The notes below the pieces were generated by a model, which saw only the letters and a program-made list of their open reading frames with translations, ran no database searches and had not been told where the DNA came from. 64,000 nucleotides of DNA from Qipengyuania profundimaris (GTDB taxonomy: Bacteria > Pseudomonadota > Alphaproteobacteria > Sphingomonadales > Sphingomonadaceae), in contig NZ_JAVAIM010000001.1 in assembly GCF_030717945.1 (NCBI RefSeq), positions 619,131 to 683,130 of the forward strand, in the 5' to 3' direction. This document shows, one piece after another, positions 42,271-51,996 of the stretch (position 1 is its first letter; each line of letters opens with the position of its first letter). The position numbers and the translations under genes are program-made.

Positions 42271-43691
42271 CTGCCCGCCAGTTCCTTCAGGATGATCGAC
42301 CAGTGGTCGAGCCCGTCGTAGAAGGCGTCGACCCGCATGCGTTCGTTGAGGCCGTGGGAGTAGATGTCCTCCGGTCGGCTGGCTCCCGCACCGATGGCGA
42401 TCGTGTCGTAGCCCAGCGTCCGGTAATGCATGCCGTCCGTGCCGCCCGAGGACATGTTCGGGATCATCGGGATTTCGCGCCCGAAGCGCGCCGCCAGCGA
42501 TTTGGCCAGCGCCACGCGGACTTCGTCGGGAAAGCTGCTCATGCCGCTCTCGGTTGCCTCTGCGCGCTGGGTGATCGCGACGTCGGGATTGCCGATGACC
42601 TCGGCCAGCGTCGCCTTCACGCTATCGACGCCCTCGCCCGGCCACACCCGGCAATTGACCGCGGCGCTGGCCGATTGCGGCAGAGCGTTTTCGGCATGTC
42701 CGGCCTCCAGCATGGTCGCGACGCAGGTCGTGCCGAGCGTGCCGACGAAGCCGGGATCGGCGCGGATGATCTCGATGGCTTCGGCATCGCTCGGGTCTTC
42801 GGCAAAGCGCGTCATCGCATCGCCGAGCGCGCCAGGCACGCTCCGGCCCAGCGCCGCGAAATAGCTGCGGGTGAGCTCGCTCTCGCGCACGGGAAAGCGA
42901 TGGTCGGCGATCTTCGTCAGCGCGGCAGCCAGCTCGTAGATTGCATTGTCGCTGCGCGGGCGAGAGGAATGGCCGCCGGAATTGGTCACCGTGAGGTCGA
43001 AGGTAACATATGTCTTCTCGGCCAGCTGGACCTGCTGCGCCAGCGGAGAGAAATCGTCGGCCAGCCCGATGCCGCCTGCGTCCGAATTGAGGACATAGGC
43101 GGGGTCCACATTCTCCGCGACCCACTTTGCCTGCGCACGGGTCGAAATCATGCCGGTTTCCTCGTCGCCGGAGAACACGAGGTAGAGGTCGCGGTTCGGC
43201 ACCCAGCCTTCCTGCTTCAGCCGCATGAAGGTGCCGGTGAGATTGGCGACGCCGTATTTGTTGTCCTGCGTGCCGCGGGCGTAGAAATAGCCGTCTTCCT
43301 CGGTCAGCGTGAACGGCGCGCGATCCCAGTCCTTGGGCAGCGCATCGACTACGTCCATATGTGCGAGCATGACGATGGGTTTCTTGCCCGACGCGCCATT
43401 GCCGGGATAGCGCACGACGAGCCCCTGCGTCGGCTCGCCCTCGCTATCGTAATCGGTCACCATAAGGTCCTCGGCTGCAAAACCCGCTTCGGACAGCCGC
43501 CTGACCAGATAGGCGACCATCTCGTCCATCCGCTGGTGTCCGCGCGCGGTGCGGAAGGCGATGATGTCGGCATAGAGCGCGCGCATCATCTGCTGGTGCT
43601 CGGTGCGCTGTTCGACCGCGTTCGTGTCTTGCGCGGCGAGGGGCGCGCAGACCGCGGCTCCCGCTGCAAGTGCCAGCATCAGTTTACGCAT
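42267..43691 (-). CDS. Exported M20-family metallopeptidase
   Basis: 474 aa from ATG 43691 with a good ribosome site (ggggagacagg) and a signal peptide (KLMLALAAGAAVCAPLAAQ). Zinc-site motifs: MLAHMDVVDALPKDW (His and Asp), FYARGTQDNKYG (bridging Asp), SGDEETGM (Glu pair), and NMSSGGTDGMHYR near the C-terminus; a dimerisation domain lies between. Periplasmic M20 enzymes of this kind are usually carboxy- or aminopeptidases. The substrate is unknown. Confidence 0.9.
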   Translation of the reverse strand: MRKLMLALAAGAAVCAPLAAQDTNAVEQRTEHQQMMRALYADIIAFRTARGHQRMDEMVAYLVRRLSEAGFAAEDLMVTDYDSEGEPTQGLVVRYPGNGASGKKPIVMLAHMDVVDALPKDWDRAPFTLTEEDGYFYARGTQDNKYGVANLTGTFMRLKQEGWVPNRDLYLVFSGDEETGMISTRAQAKWVAENVDPAYVLNSDAGGIGLADDFSPLAQQVQLAEKTYVTFDLTVTNSGGHSSRPRSDNAIYELAAALTKIADHRFPVRESELTRSYFAALGRSVPGALGDAMTRFAEDPSDAEAIEIIRADPGFVGTLGTTCVATMLEAGHAENALPQSASAAVNCRVWPGEGVDSVKATLAEVIGNPDVAITQRAEATESGMSSFPDEVRVALAKSLAARFGREIPMIPNMSSGGTDGMHYRTLGYDTIAIGAGASRPEDIYSHGLNERMRVDAFYDGLDHWSIILKELAGS

Positions 43692-43752
43692 ACCTGTCTC
43701 CCCTTCGCTCCGGCCCGTTCCCAAGGGCGGTGCGCGACGCTAGGGCTGGGGC

Positions 43753-44238
43753 ATGAGCGAGGCAAGCGGACATCGCTATATCGTGGCGCTGGGGTCGAAC
43801 ATGCGGCTGTCCGGCGTAGGCGGGCCGCGCGCGGTGCTGGACGCGGCAATCGAAAGTCTGGCGGACAGCGAGATGGACGTGCTGGCAAGATCTCCGACCA
43901 TCGCAACCGTGCCGGTCGGCCCGTCGCAGCGGCGTTATGCCAATGCCGCGATACTGGTCGCGAGCCCGCTTTCTCCGCCAGACATGCTGGTACTGCTGCA
44001 GACAGCCGAGCGGGAGTTCGGCCGGAAGAGGCGGGGCCAACGCTGGCGGGCCCGCACGCTGGATCTTGACGTGGTACTGTGGAGCGGTGGCATCTGGGGG
44101 TCGCCGGACCTGGCGATCCCGCATCCGACCTTCCGCGAGCGGCCCTTCGTGCTCACCCCGGCAGCGCACATCGCACCTAGCTGGCGCGACCCGCTTACGG
44201 GGCTTACCCTGCGCCAGCTCGCAGCGCGCGCGACTTGA
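43753..44238 (+). CDS. folK: 7,8-dihydro-6-hydroxymethylpterin pyrophosphokinase
   Basis: 161 aa. YIVALGSNMRLSG starts the ferredoxin-like fold; VPVGPSQRRYANAAILV binds pterin; RGQRWRARTLDLDVVLW is the HPPK signature, followed by LAIPHPTFRERPFVLTPA. It transfers pyrophosphate from ATP to the hydroxymethylpterin in folate synthesis. It is followed by tRNA-Lys. Confidence 0.94.
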   Translation: MSEASGHRYIVALGSNMRLSGVGGPRAVLDAAIESLADSEMDVLARSPTIATVPVGPSQRRYANAAILVASPLSPPDMLVLLQTAEREFGRKRRGQRWRARTLDLDVVLWSGGIWGSPDLAIPHPTFRERPFVLTPAAHIAPSWRDPLTGLTLRQLAARAT

Positions 44239-44326
44239 TCGCGGCGGCCCGATCGCGTGTGTTCGTAGAGAAACACAAGAGCCGCTTGACCGCCTCCCGC
44301 CGCATGCCTAGGTGGCCCACCGTGGT

Positions 44327-44403
<77 letters not shown>

Positions 44404-44507
44404 CCTTTCATCCTCTCGCTTAAAAGAAATCGCGCGTTGCATGGCGCACGACCGATCTCGCGTCGCGGAGTTTCGGGTGTTCTTAAATCGATCCGGTGCT
44501 AAAGAGC

Positions 44508-45998
44508 ATGGCCGTGGACGGAGTTAAGTATCTGAAGGGCCGGATTTTGGCTGGGGTCTCGCTCGCCTTGATGGTGAGCGCTTCGCCTGCGCTTGCCTCG
44601 CAGCAGGAAGACGCACTGCCAGACGATCAGAACGCGACGGAACTACCCGATCCGGGCGTGAGCCTGCCGACCGTCACGGAAGTCACCGAACTTCCCGACC
44701 CCGGCGAGAGCCCGCTCCAGCTCGATTTCGGTGCCGACCCCATTCTCGGCCTTGCCGACAGTGCGGCAGATCCAGAGCTTTTCCGGCGGATCGTGGCATC
44801 GTCGCTGCAAGCCAATGCCTCGCGCCGCGAGGTCGAGGCCCAGGTCGATCTGGCCGAAGCGCAGGTAGACGAGGCGGAAGCCGGACACTTCCCGACGGTT
44901 GATCTCAACTTCACGACCTACAAGACCATCACGCGCAATTTCGGCGACGATCCCTTCAACCTGCTCGAACGCTCGCGCCCCCGCGAGCGCTCCGATGCGA
45001 CTGCGGCCGTGGAGTACACGATCTTCGACTGGGGTGCCGTCAACGGCGCCATCCTCGCCGCGCAAGCGCGTCTGCGAGCGGCTGGATACGAACGCGACGC
45101 AGCGCTCACGGGCCTGGTCAACGATGTCGTGACCAATTGGTACAGCGTGTTCGCCTACCAGTCGCTAAGCCGCCTCGCCGAGGGCTATCTTGCAGCGCAG
45201 GACGGCATCGACGAGGCCCTCGACAAGCGCATTGCCCAGGGCGTCAACGCGCCTGCGGACCGAGCGCGGGTGGAAACCCTGCGGGCCGACGGGCAAATCC
45301 GCCTGGCGCAATTCGAGCGGCGGCTGGCTTCGGCAGAGGCGCGCTTCGCCGAGCTTACCGGCGTGCCGCCGCCGCCCCTGTTGCAGCGCCCTCCGGTATT
45401 GTCGGACATGCGGATCAGCCGCGACTACGCCGTGATGGCCGCCAGCGAAGCGCCTGCGGTCAAGAGCGCCGAAGCCGCTGCCGAAGCCGCACGGATTGAT
45501 GTGCGTAACAGCTGGGCCAGCCAGGCCCCGAAGCTGACCGCGCGGGTCGATGCCGGCCGCTATGGCGTGTTCGAGGATCAGGAAGACTACGACGTCCGCG
45601 GTAGCCTGAACCTGCGTTATCGCCTGTTCGGCGGCGCGCTGGCGCGAGACGATCAGGCACGCGCCCGCTCCGCCGCCGCAGAGGCGACGGCCGACCGCAT
45701 CCGCCAGGAAAGCGAGCGCGATGCCGCGATCATCTGGGCCGACGTGCAGGCGCTGGAGCAGCAGCTGGTCGCGCTGGAAGCTGCCTATGTCTCCGCCCGG
45801 CAGACCCGCGACGTGGTCTTCCGCCGCTTCGCCGCGCTGCGCGGCACGCTGTTCGACGTGGCCGACGCGCAAAGCGCCTATCTGTCTGCCGCCATCGCCT
45901 ATATCGAAGGGCTGACCCAGCTCGACGCCTCGCGCTATGTCCTGCTGGCGCGCACAGGACGCCTGCTCGAACAGTTCGACATGGAGGGCCAGCCATGA
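44508..45998 (+). CDS. TolC-family outer membrane protein of a type I secretion system
   Basis: 496 aa from ATG 44508 (MAVDGVKYLKGRILAGVSLA); a GTG at 44496 is an alternative. A signal peptide ends near SASPALA. Long alternating helices (SRREVEAQVDLAEAQVDEAE; the DQARARSAAAEATADRIRQE region) are typical of TolC hairpins. TolC forms the trimeric outer-membrane and periplasmic channel. Its stop overlaps the ABC transporter start by 4 bases, so the three genes 44508-49161 form one operon. Confidence 0.9.
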   Translation: MAVDGVKYLKGRILAGVSLALMVSASPALASQQEDALPDDQNATELPDPGVSLPTVTEVTELPDPGESPLQLDFGADPILGLADSAADPELFRRIVASSLQANASRREVEAQVDLAEAQVDEAEAGHFPTVDLNFTTYKTITRNFGDDPFNLLERSRPRERSDATAAVEYTIFDWGAVNGAILAAQARLRAAGYERDAALTGLVNDVVTNWYSVFAYQSLSRLAEGYLAAQDGIDEALDKRIAQGVNAPADRARVETLRADGQIRLAQFERRLASAEARFAELTGVPPPPLLQRPPVLSDMRISRDYAVMAASEAPAVKSAEAAAEAARIDVRNSWASQAPKLTARVDAGRYGVFEDQEDYDVRGSLNLRYRLFGGALARDDQARARSAAAEATADRIRQESERDAAIIWADVQALEQQLVALEAAYVSARQTRDVVFRRFAALRGTLFDVADAQSAYLSAAIAYIEGLTQLDASRYVLLARTGRLLEQFDMEGQP

Positions 45999-47785
45999 GC
46001 GAAGAGCGGATCGTCGACGTCCCGCAAAAGCGGCTTGCCGACTGGATCATGGAGCCGATCAAGGCGAACTGGCGCACCTATTCCAAGGTCGCCATCGCCG
46101 CGACGCTGATCAACATCTTCGGCCTCGTCACCGCGCTGTTCACGATGACGGTGTACGACCGGGTCATTCCCAACAGCGCCTTCACCTCGCTGGCGGCGCT
46201 CTCGATCGGCCTCGCGATCATCGTAATCTTCGACTTCGCGCTCAAGCTGCTGCGCGCCTATTTCGTCGATCACGCGGGCACCAATATCGACAAGGATGTG
46301 GGCGAAACGGTCTTCGAGCGCCTGATCGAAATGCGGCTGGAGCTGCGCAAGGGTTCGACCGGCCAGCTGACCGGGCTGATGCGCGAACTCGAAACGCTGC
46401 GCGATTTCTTCGCCTCGGCGACGCTGGCGGCCGTAGTCGACGTGCCGTTCATCTTCATCACGCTGACCGTGGTCGCGCTGATCGGGGGCTGGGTGGTGCT
46501 GGTGCCCGCGTTGATGGTCCCGCTGGTGATCCTCGTCGGCCTCGCAGTGCACCCCACGCAGCAGCGCCTGGCCGCTAGGGCGATGGACGAGGGGCTGCTC
46601 AAGCAGTCGGTGCTGGTCGAGACGATCGGCAGCATCGAGGCGGTGAAGACCGCCGGGGCGCGCAATCTATTCGAGGACCGCTGGACGCGGGCGCTGGGCG
46701 ACCACGCGCATATCTCGCTCCAGCAGCGCCTGATCTCCAGCATCGGGACCACCTTCGCCACCTCGGCAGGCACGATTTCCTATGCCGGTGTCGTGATCGT
46801 CGGCGTGTTTTCCGTGGCCGACAACCGCCTGACGATGGGCGGGCTGATCGCCTGCTCGATCCTCGCCGGGCGGGCCATTGCGCCGCTTGCGCAGATTTCT
46901 CAGCTCGTTTCGCGCCTTACCGCCACCCGCACCGCCTATCGCCAGATCCGCGCGCTGATGGAGCGGCCGCCCGAAGGGCCGGGCAGCGATGCCATCGTGA
47001 TCGACCGGACGCGCGGCGAGCTGGAGTTGCGCAATGTCAGCTTCCAGTACCCCGGTGCCGCGACCAAGGCGCTCGACAGCGTCAGCCTGACGATCCGGCC
47101 CGGCGAGAAAGTTGCGCTGCTCGGCCGTGTCGGGTCCGGCAAATCAACGCTCGCGCGCATGATGCTGGGCCTCTATCCCCCGCAGGACGGCATGGTGCTG
47201 TTCGACGGGATCGACATCGCCCAGCTCGATCCCAATTCGCTGCGCCGCTCGGTGGGGTCGGTGCTACAGGAACCGGCGCTGTTCTCCGGTACGATCCGCG
47301 AGAATATCGCCCTCGGCCGGCCCAATGTCGACGACGAGGAAATGCTGCGCGCCAGCCGCGTGTCTGGCACCGACATCTTCGCCAGCCGAATCCCGCGCGG
47401 ATACGATTTGCGTCTGGTCGATCGCGGCGAAGGGCTGTCCGGCGGGCAGCGCCAGTCGATCGCCATCGCCCGCGCGTTAGCTGGGCGGCCACCGGTGCTG
47501 GTGATGGACGAACCCAGCAGCGCGATGGATGCCCAGACGGAAGCCGATCTGATCGAGCGCCTGCGTGACGAACTGACCGACCGCACGCTTGTGGTCGTCA
47601 CCCATCGACAACCGCTGCTCGCGTTGGTCGACCGGATCATCGTGGTCGATGAGGGAAAGATCCGCGCCGACGGGCCGCGCGATGCAGTGCTGGCGAAACT
47701 CGCCGAAGGGTCGCGCCAGCAGGGCAATCCGACCAGCGGCCACGTCACTACGGCAGTGACGTCCAAGGCAGTGAAACCGACATGA
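45995..47785 (+). CDS. Type I secretion permease/ATPase
   Basis: 596 aa: an ABC exporter with a six-helix membrane domain (about 20-300) and one ATPase domain: Walker A LLGRVGSGKSTLARMMLG, signature LSGGQRQSIAIARALAG, Walker B VLVMDEPSSAMD, H-loop VVVTHRQPL. There is no N-terminal C39 peptidase-like domain. Together with the HlyD-like and TolC-like partners it would export an unfolded polypeptide in one step. Overlaps both neighbours by 4 bases. Confidence 0.93.
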   Translation: MSEERIVDVPQKRLADWIMEPIKANWRTYSKVAIAATLINIFGLVTALFTMTVYDRVIPNSAFTSLAALSIGLAIIVIFDFALKLLRAYFVDHAGTNIDKDVGETVFERLIEMRLELRKGSTGQLTGLMRELETLRDFFASATLAAVVDVPFIFITLTVVALIGGWVVLVPALMVPLVILVGLAVHPTQQRLAARAMDEGLLKQSVLVETIGSIEAVKTAGARNLFEDRWTRALGDHAHISLQQRLISSIGTTFATSAGTISYAGVVIVGVFSVADNRLTMGGLIACSILAGRAIAPLAQISQLVSRLTATRTAYRQIRALMERPPEGPGSDAIVIDRTRGELELRNVSFQYPGAATKALDSVSLTIRPGEKVALLGRVGSGKSTLARMMLGLYPPQDGMVLFDGIDIAQLDPNSLRRSVGSVLQEPALFSGTIRENIALGRPNVDDEEMLRASRVSGTDIFASRIPRGYDLRLVDRGEGLSGGQRQSIAIARALAGRPPVLVMDEPSSAMDAQTEADLIERLRDELTDRTLVVVTHRQPLLALVDRIIVVDEGKIRADGPRDAVLAKLAEGSRQQGNPTSGHVTTAVTSKAVKPT

Positions 47786-49161
47786 GCGCGCGCGAGGATC
47801 CGGTGGACGAGACGACCGAAGGCCAGCCTCAGCATCAGCCGATGCCCGGCCAAATGCCCGAGCGCGAAGAGGGCCGCGTCGAGCGGTTCATCGACAATCT
47901 CGAACCGCGCCGCGTCTCGCGCTGGCTGTTCTGGGCGATCGTCGTCTTTTTCGTCGTCTTCCTCATCTGGGCGGCACTGGCGGAAATCGACCGCACCGTG
48001 CGCGGGCAGGGGCGCGTGATATCGAGCAACGAGCTCCAGATCGTTTCCAGCCTCGAAGGCGGGGTTCTCGAAGAAATTTTCGTCACCACCGGCCAGCAGG
48101 TCGAAGCGCTCGACCCCGTGCTGCGGCTGGACCCGACGGAGACGGGGTCGAATCTCGGCAGCACCTCCGCCACGGCGGGGGCATTGGAAATGAAAGTCGC
48201 GCGGCTGGAGGCCGAGCTGGCTGGTCGCGCGCCAAGCTTCCCGGCACCGGCGGACGAGGAAGCAGCCCGGCAGCGCAGCATCGAAAGCGCGCTGTACGCC
48301 TCGCGCCAGGCCAATTTGCAAAGTTCGCTGGCAGGCGCGCGTGCGCAGCTTGCCCGGGCGCGGCAGCAGGTGACCGAAGCGGAACGCCAGTCGGATTCGC
48401 TCGCGAGCCAAGCGCAGGCCGCCCGTGCCGAAGCCGATCTTCTGAGGCCACTGGTCGATCAGGGTATTGAACCGCGCCTCTCGCTGGTGCGCGCGGAAGG
48501 GCAGGCGACGAGCGCCGAAGCGCAGCTCGCAGGAGCCCGCGCCAGCATCGGGCGCGCGCAGGCACAGGTGTACGAAGCGCAGGCGAATCTCGACCGGACG
48601 CTGCGCGACTGGCGCGCGCAATCGGCGAATGAACTCGCCGCTGCGCAGGCGGAACTGGGGGCACGGAGTGCAACCTTGCCGGCTCTGGAAGAGCGGCTCG
48701 CGCGCACCACCTTGCGGTCGCCGGTGACGGGCACGGTCAATCGCGTGCTGGTAAATACGCGCGGCAGTGCGGTCTCTCCGGGCGAGCCGCTGGTCGAGAT
48801 CACCGCGACCGACGATGCGCTACTGGTCGAAGTCCGCATCCGCCCGCAGGACATCGGCACCGTGCGGATCGGGCAGGACGCGAAAGTCGGCATCACGGCG
48901 TTCGACCAGACGATCTACGGCAGCCTCGACGGCAAGGTCGTCACCATCTCGCCCGACTCGATTGTCGACGAGCGCAGCGGCGAGATTTTCTATCTGGTGC
49001 GCGTGCGGACCGAGATGGATTCGATCCCCAATGTCGACGGCGACCTCGAGATCGGCACCGGCATGGTCGCGGATGTCAGCCTGCTTGGCGACAAGCGGAC
49101 CGTGCTACAATACATCCTGACCCCGCTGCGCCGCTTCAGCGATCGTGCGTTCCGCGAATAG
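47782..49161 (+). CDS. HlyD-family type I secretion adaptor
   Basis: 459 aa. A cytoplasmic N-terminus, one membrane segment (WLFWAIVVFFVVFLIWAALA), a first lipoyl-like half (GQGRVISSNELQIVSSLEGG), a long coiled coil (about 130-290), then the second half with RTTLRSPVTGTVNRVLVNTR and a beta-barrel. It bridges the inner-membrane ABC protein and the TolC channel. It is the last gene of the operon; no RTX or adhesin substrate follows. Confidence 0.93.
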   Translation: MSAREDPVDETTEGQPQHQPMPGQMPEREEGRVERFIDNLEPRRVSRWLFWAIVVFFVVFLIWAALAEIDRTVRGQGRVISSNELQIVSSLEGGVLEEIFVTTGQQVEALDPVLRLDPTETGSNLGSTSATAGALEMKVARLEAELAGRAPSFPAPADEEAARQRSIESALYASRQANLQSSLAGARAQLARARQQVTEAERQSDSLASQAQAARAEADLLRPLVDQGIEPRLSLVRAEGQATSAEAQLAGARASIGRAQAQVYEAQANLDRTLRDWRAQSANELAAAQAELGARSATLPALEERLARTTLRSPVTGTVNRVLVNTRGSAVSPGEPLVEITATDDALLVEVRIRPQDIGTVRIGQDAKVGITAFDQTIYGSLDGKVVTISPDSIVDERSGEIFYLVRVRTEMDSIPNVDGDLEIGTGMVADVSLLGDKRTVLQYILTPLRRFSDRAFRE

Positions 49162-49218
49162 AACGCGAGCATTGCGGGGCGGCTTGCAAGTCCGGGTCCG
49201 AGCGGCGACAATGCGCTC

Positions 49219-49593
49219 ATGAATACGACCATCCCGCTCGCCCTGCTCCTTGCGACCACCGGCTGCGCGGCCAGCGAAGGGGCTTACGAAGTGGCGGAAG
49301 AACGCGCGGCCTGCACGGTCGAAAACGCCGAGAAGGCAGGGATGAGCGAGGCAGCGCTTTGCGTCGCGCTGTTGCAAGGGTTTGCTGAAGCCGGCGGCGA
49401 CCCCGCGACAAACTTGGCGGTGACGATCGCATCGCCGACGCAGCTCGACGTGCTGGTTACGGAAGCCTCCGGTACGCAGCACGACCCAATCACCTTCGAT
49501 GTGATGGACACCGAAATGCGCGAAGCGATCGTGAAGGGCTTCGGCGCCGATCTTGCGCGGATCCTGGCACGAGACGCAGCCTCCGGTGGCTGA
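49219..49593 (+). CDS. Small predicted lipoprotein, function unknown
   Basis: 124 aa starting MNTTIPLALLLATTGCAASE, a lipobox-type signal. The short mature domain has two further cysteines (AACTVENAEKAGMSEAALCV) that could be bridged. No known family. Its end overlaps the start of the downstream glycosyltransferase gene by 8 bases. Its function is not apparent. Confidence 0.65.
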   Translation: MNTTIPLALLLATTGCAASEGAYEVAEERAACTVENAEKAGMSEAALCVALLQGFAEAGGDPATNLAVTIASPTQLDVLVTEASGTQHDPITFDVMDTEMREAIVKGFGADLARILARDAASGG

Positions 49594-50173
49594 TCCGGGC
49601 CGTTCCCCCAAACTCGTCATCTTCGCTCGCCTGCCGGTCCCCGGAAAGGCGAAGACGCGGCTGATCCCGGCGCTTGGCGAGGAAGGCGCAGCACGGCTCT
49701 ATGCCCGGCTGCTCAATCGCACGGTGGAAGAGGCGAAGACCAGTGGCCTGCCGTTCCAGCTGCGAGTGACTGGCGGCGAATGCGCGGCATTCCGCGAACT
49801 TTACGGCGAGGATATCCAAGTCGTCGAGCAAGGTCCGGGCGATCTCGGCGAGCGCATGGCGCGGGTTGAGGGGCCGTCGCTCATTATCGGGAGCGACTGT
49901 CCGGGCATGACCGCACCCCTGATCCGTGCCGCTGCGGGCGCGCTGGACGACCGGTCGGTCGTGATCGGTCCTGCGACCGATGGCGGCTACTATTTGATCG
50001 GCTTTCGCGAGCAGTTGCCGTGGCTCTTCGCCGACATGGAATGGAGCACGTCGACCGTCTTCGCCGAAACGCTGGCGAGGCTTGCGGCTCGCGGCCTGGG
50101 CCCGGCGGTGCTGCCCGAGCTTTCGGATATCGACACGCCCGAAGACCTTGCCAGCTGGCCGGAACTTCAGTGA
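49586..50173 (+). CDS. TIGR04282-type glycosyltransferase (DUF2064)
   Basis: 195 aa from GTG 49586. Nucleotide-sugar binding N-terminus KLVIFARLPVPGKAKTRLIP, then LIIGSDCPGMTAPLIRAA, GPATDGGYYLIGFREQLPW, and SDIDTPEDL. This matches the TIGR04282 family, which sits in loci of the arsenosugar biosynthesis type next to TIGR04283 proteins. No arsenic methyltransferase or ArsS-like gene is here, so the product may not contain arsenic. Overlaps the next gene by 4 bases. Confidence 0.85.
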   Translation: MADPGRSPKLVIFARLPVPGKAKTRLIPALGEEGAARLYARLLNRTVEEAKTSGLPFQLRVTGGECAAFRELYGEDIQVVEQGPGDLGERMARVEGPSLIIGSDCPGMTAPLIRAAAGALDDRSVVIGPATDGGYYLIGFREQLPWLFADMEWSTSTVFAETLARLAARGLGPAVLPELSDIDTPEDLASWPELQ

Positions 50174-50892
50174 GCACCAGCATCGTCGTGCCGGTGCTGG
50201 ACGAGGAAGCGGCACTGCCTGCGCTGGTCGAACGGCTTGCCAGCCTCGACCCCCGGCCTGCCGAGATCGTGCTGGTGGACGGCGGCAGCAGCGATGCGAC
50301 GGTCGAACTCGCGCAAGCTGCCGGCTGGCGCGTGATCTCCGGTGAGCGGGGCCGGGCGCGGCAGATCAATCTCGGGGTCGCCGAAGCGATCGGCGACAAC
50401 GTCTGCGTCCTCCATGCCGACACGCTGCCGCCCGCGGACATGGTCGCCGTGATCGAGGAGACGCTGGCCGACAAGCGCATCGCGCTCGCCAGCTTCACGC
50501 CGCTGATCAAGGGGCCGCACAAGACCCGCTGGTTCACCACGGCGCATAACTGGATCAAGACTTGGTACGCGCCGCTCATCACCCGGCCGCATTTGTTTTT
50601 TCGCGGAGTGCGCCTGCTGTTCGGCGATCACGCGATGTTTTTCCGGCGCGACGACTTTCGACGCCTCGGGGGCTGCACGCCGGGCGATGCGGTGATGGAG
50701 GAAGCCGATCTCTGTGTGAAATTTGCCAGGCTCGGGCGGATCAAGCTGGTGCCGCGCTGGGTGGAGACATCGGATCGCAGGATTGCCGCCTGGGGTCCGC
50801 TCAAGGCGAACTGGATCTATTTCAAGGTCGGCATGCTCTGGGCCTTCGGCCTGCGCGACAGGATGGCGAAGCATTACCCTGACGTGCGCTAG
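50170..50892 (+). CDS. TIGR04283-type family 2 glycosyltransferase
   Basis: 240 aa from GTG 50170. GT-A fold: SIVVPVLDEEAALPALVERL, EIVLVDGGSSDATVELA, the DxD-like VLHADT, and GDHAMFFRRDDFRRLGGC. TIGR04283 partners TIGR04282 in arsenosugar-type gene sets. The C-terminus (WIYFKVGMLWAFGLRD) may associate with the membrane. It is translationally coupled to the preceding gene. Confidence 0.85.
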   Translation: MSTSIVVPVLDEEAALPALVERLASLDPRPAEIVLVDGGSSDATVELAQAAGWRVISGERGRARQINLGVAEAIGDNVCVLHADTLPPADMVAVIEETLADKRIALASFTPLIKGPHKTRWFTTAHNWIKTWYAPLITRPHLFFRGVRLLFGDHAMFFRRDDFRRLGGCTPGDAVMEEADLCVKFARLGRIKLVPRWVETSDRRIAAWGPLKANWIYFKVGMLWAFGLRDRMAKHYPDVR

Positions 50893-51905
50893 GCGTTCGG
50901 CAGGAAGTCCGCTTCGATGCAATAGTCGATCAGGCGATGGATGTAGGGTTTGCCGGTCGCCGGACAGGCCTCTCCGCCAAGCTGGCGAAAGGCGCTGTCG
51001 TCGAAATGCGGGTCGCGCTGGAAGTAGCTGGCATAGAGCCCCGCGATCCGTTTGAAGAGCCGTCGCTCGATAGCCGGGAGGGTCGCCGGGTCGAATTTTT
51101 CGGGCGCGAACAGCTCGGGTTCGTGAAATTGCGAGTAGGCGCCGATCGCGCCGGTGAAGTCGGCCACCGGTACCGGCTGTCCCGCCACGAGATGAAAGGT
51201 CCCGCCGCTGCTCGCGCCCGAAGTCCCGCCGAGATTCGCGGCAATGGTCACGATGCCTTTCGCCACGTGATCGATGGGCACGAAGTCCAGCGTCGCTCCG
51301 GCGCGGGCCGGCATGTGCTTCACCCGACCCTCGGCGATCAGCTTGAAGGCGGCATAGGTGGTGTCGAACTGGCGGATCGCTCCGCTGTCATGCTCGCCGA
51401 CCACGATCGAGGGGCGCACAATCGCCCAGCGCAGATCGCTCGCGCGCACCAAGCGCTCGCCCGCCGCTTTGCTCGCCTCGTACCCATTGGCAAAGCCGCC
51501 GTCGGGTAGCGGATCGTCTTCGCGGATTACCCCGTCGCGCGCGCCGCAGACATAAGCGGTGGACACATGAAGCACGGCCATCTCGCCGGCCTGCGCAAGC
51601 TCCAGCATATGCGCGACGCCATCGACATTCACGGCGCGGTAGTCCGCTTCGTCGAGACCGAAACGCACCGTCGCGGCACAATGGATTACCAGATCATGTG
51701 CCTCCGCGACTTTCGCGAACAACTCGTCGTCCCAGCCGAATCGCGGCTGGGACACGTCGCCCGTCAACGTGCGCGCGGGAACCGCTGAGCCATCGTTCGC
51801 GCGCACATCGGGCGTGCGATGGACCAGCGCCGTGACGCGATGGCCCGCAGCGATCAGCCGCGCGCAAACCTCTCCGCCCAATAGGCCGGCGGCGCCTGTA
51901 ACCAG
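50889..51905 (-). CDS. NAD(P)-dependent epimerase/reductase (extended SDR-like), non-standard start
   Basis: About 338 aa. The Rossmann motif VTGAAGLLGGEVCARLIAAG is at the extreme N-terminus, then LVIHCAATVRFG and HVSTAYVCGARDG with the catalytic YxxxK supplied by GYEASK. The only conventional start in frame (TTG 51881) would cut through the glycine motif. Upstream to the in-frame stop there is no ATG, GTG or TTG, only CTG 51905 (used here) and ATC 51917, which has GGGAAGG about 8 bases before it. It converges with the glycosyltransferase pair, overlapping by 4 bases. Substrate unknown. Confidence 0.75.
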   Translation of the reverse strand: MVTGAAGLLGGEVCARLIAAGHRVTALVHRTPDVRANDGSAVPARTLTGDVSQPRFGWDDELFAKVAEAHDLVIHCAATVRFGLDEADYRAVNVDGVAHMLELAQAGEMAVLHVSTAYVCGARDGVIREDDPLPDGGFANGYEASKAAGERLVRASDLRWAIVRPSIVVGEHDSGAIRQFDTTYAAFKLIAEGRVKHMPARAGATLDFVPIDHVAKGIVTIAANLGGTSGASSGGTFHLVAGQPVPVADFTGAIGAYSQFHEPELFAPEKFDPATLPAIERRLFKRIAGLYASYFQRDPHFDDSAFRQLGGEACPATGKPYIHRLIDYCIEADFLPNA

Positions 51906-51996
51906 AGTGCTTGCGATGACGAATGCCTTCCCATGGACTGCCGGGGGGATTGCGAAAGAGTTCGCTTCCTAGGCGTATTGGGTTACGGGACAAGCG

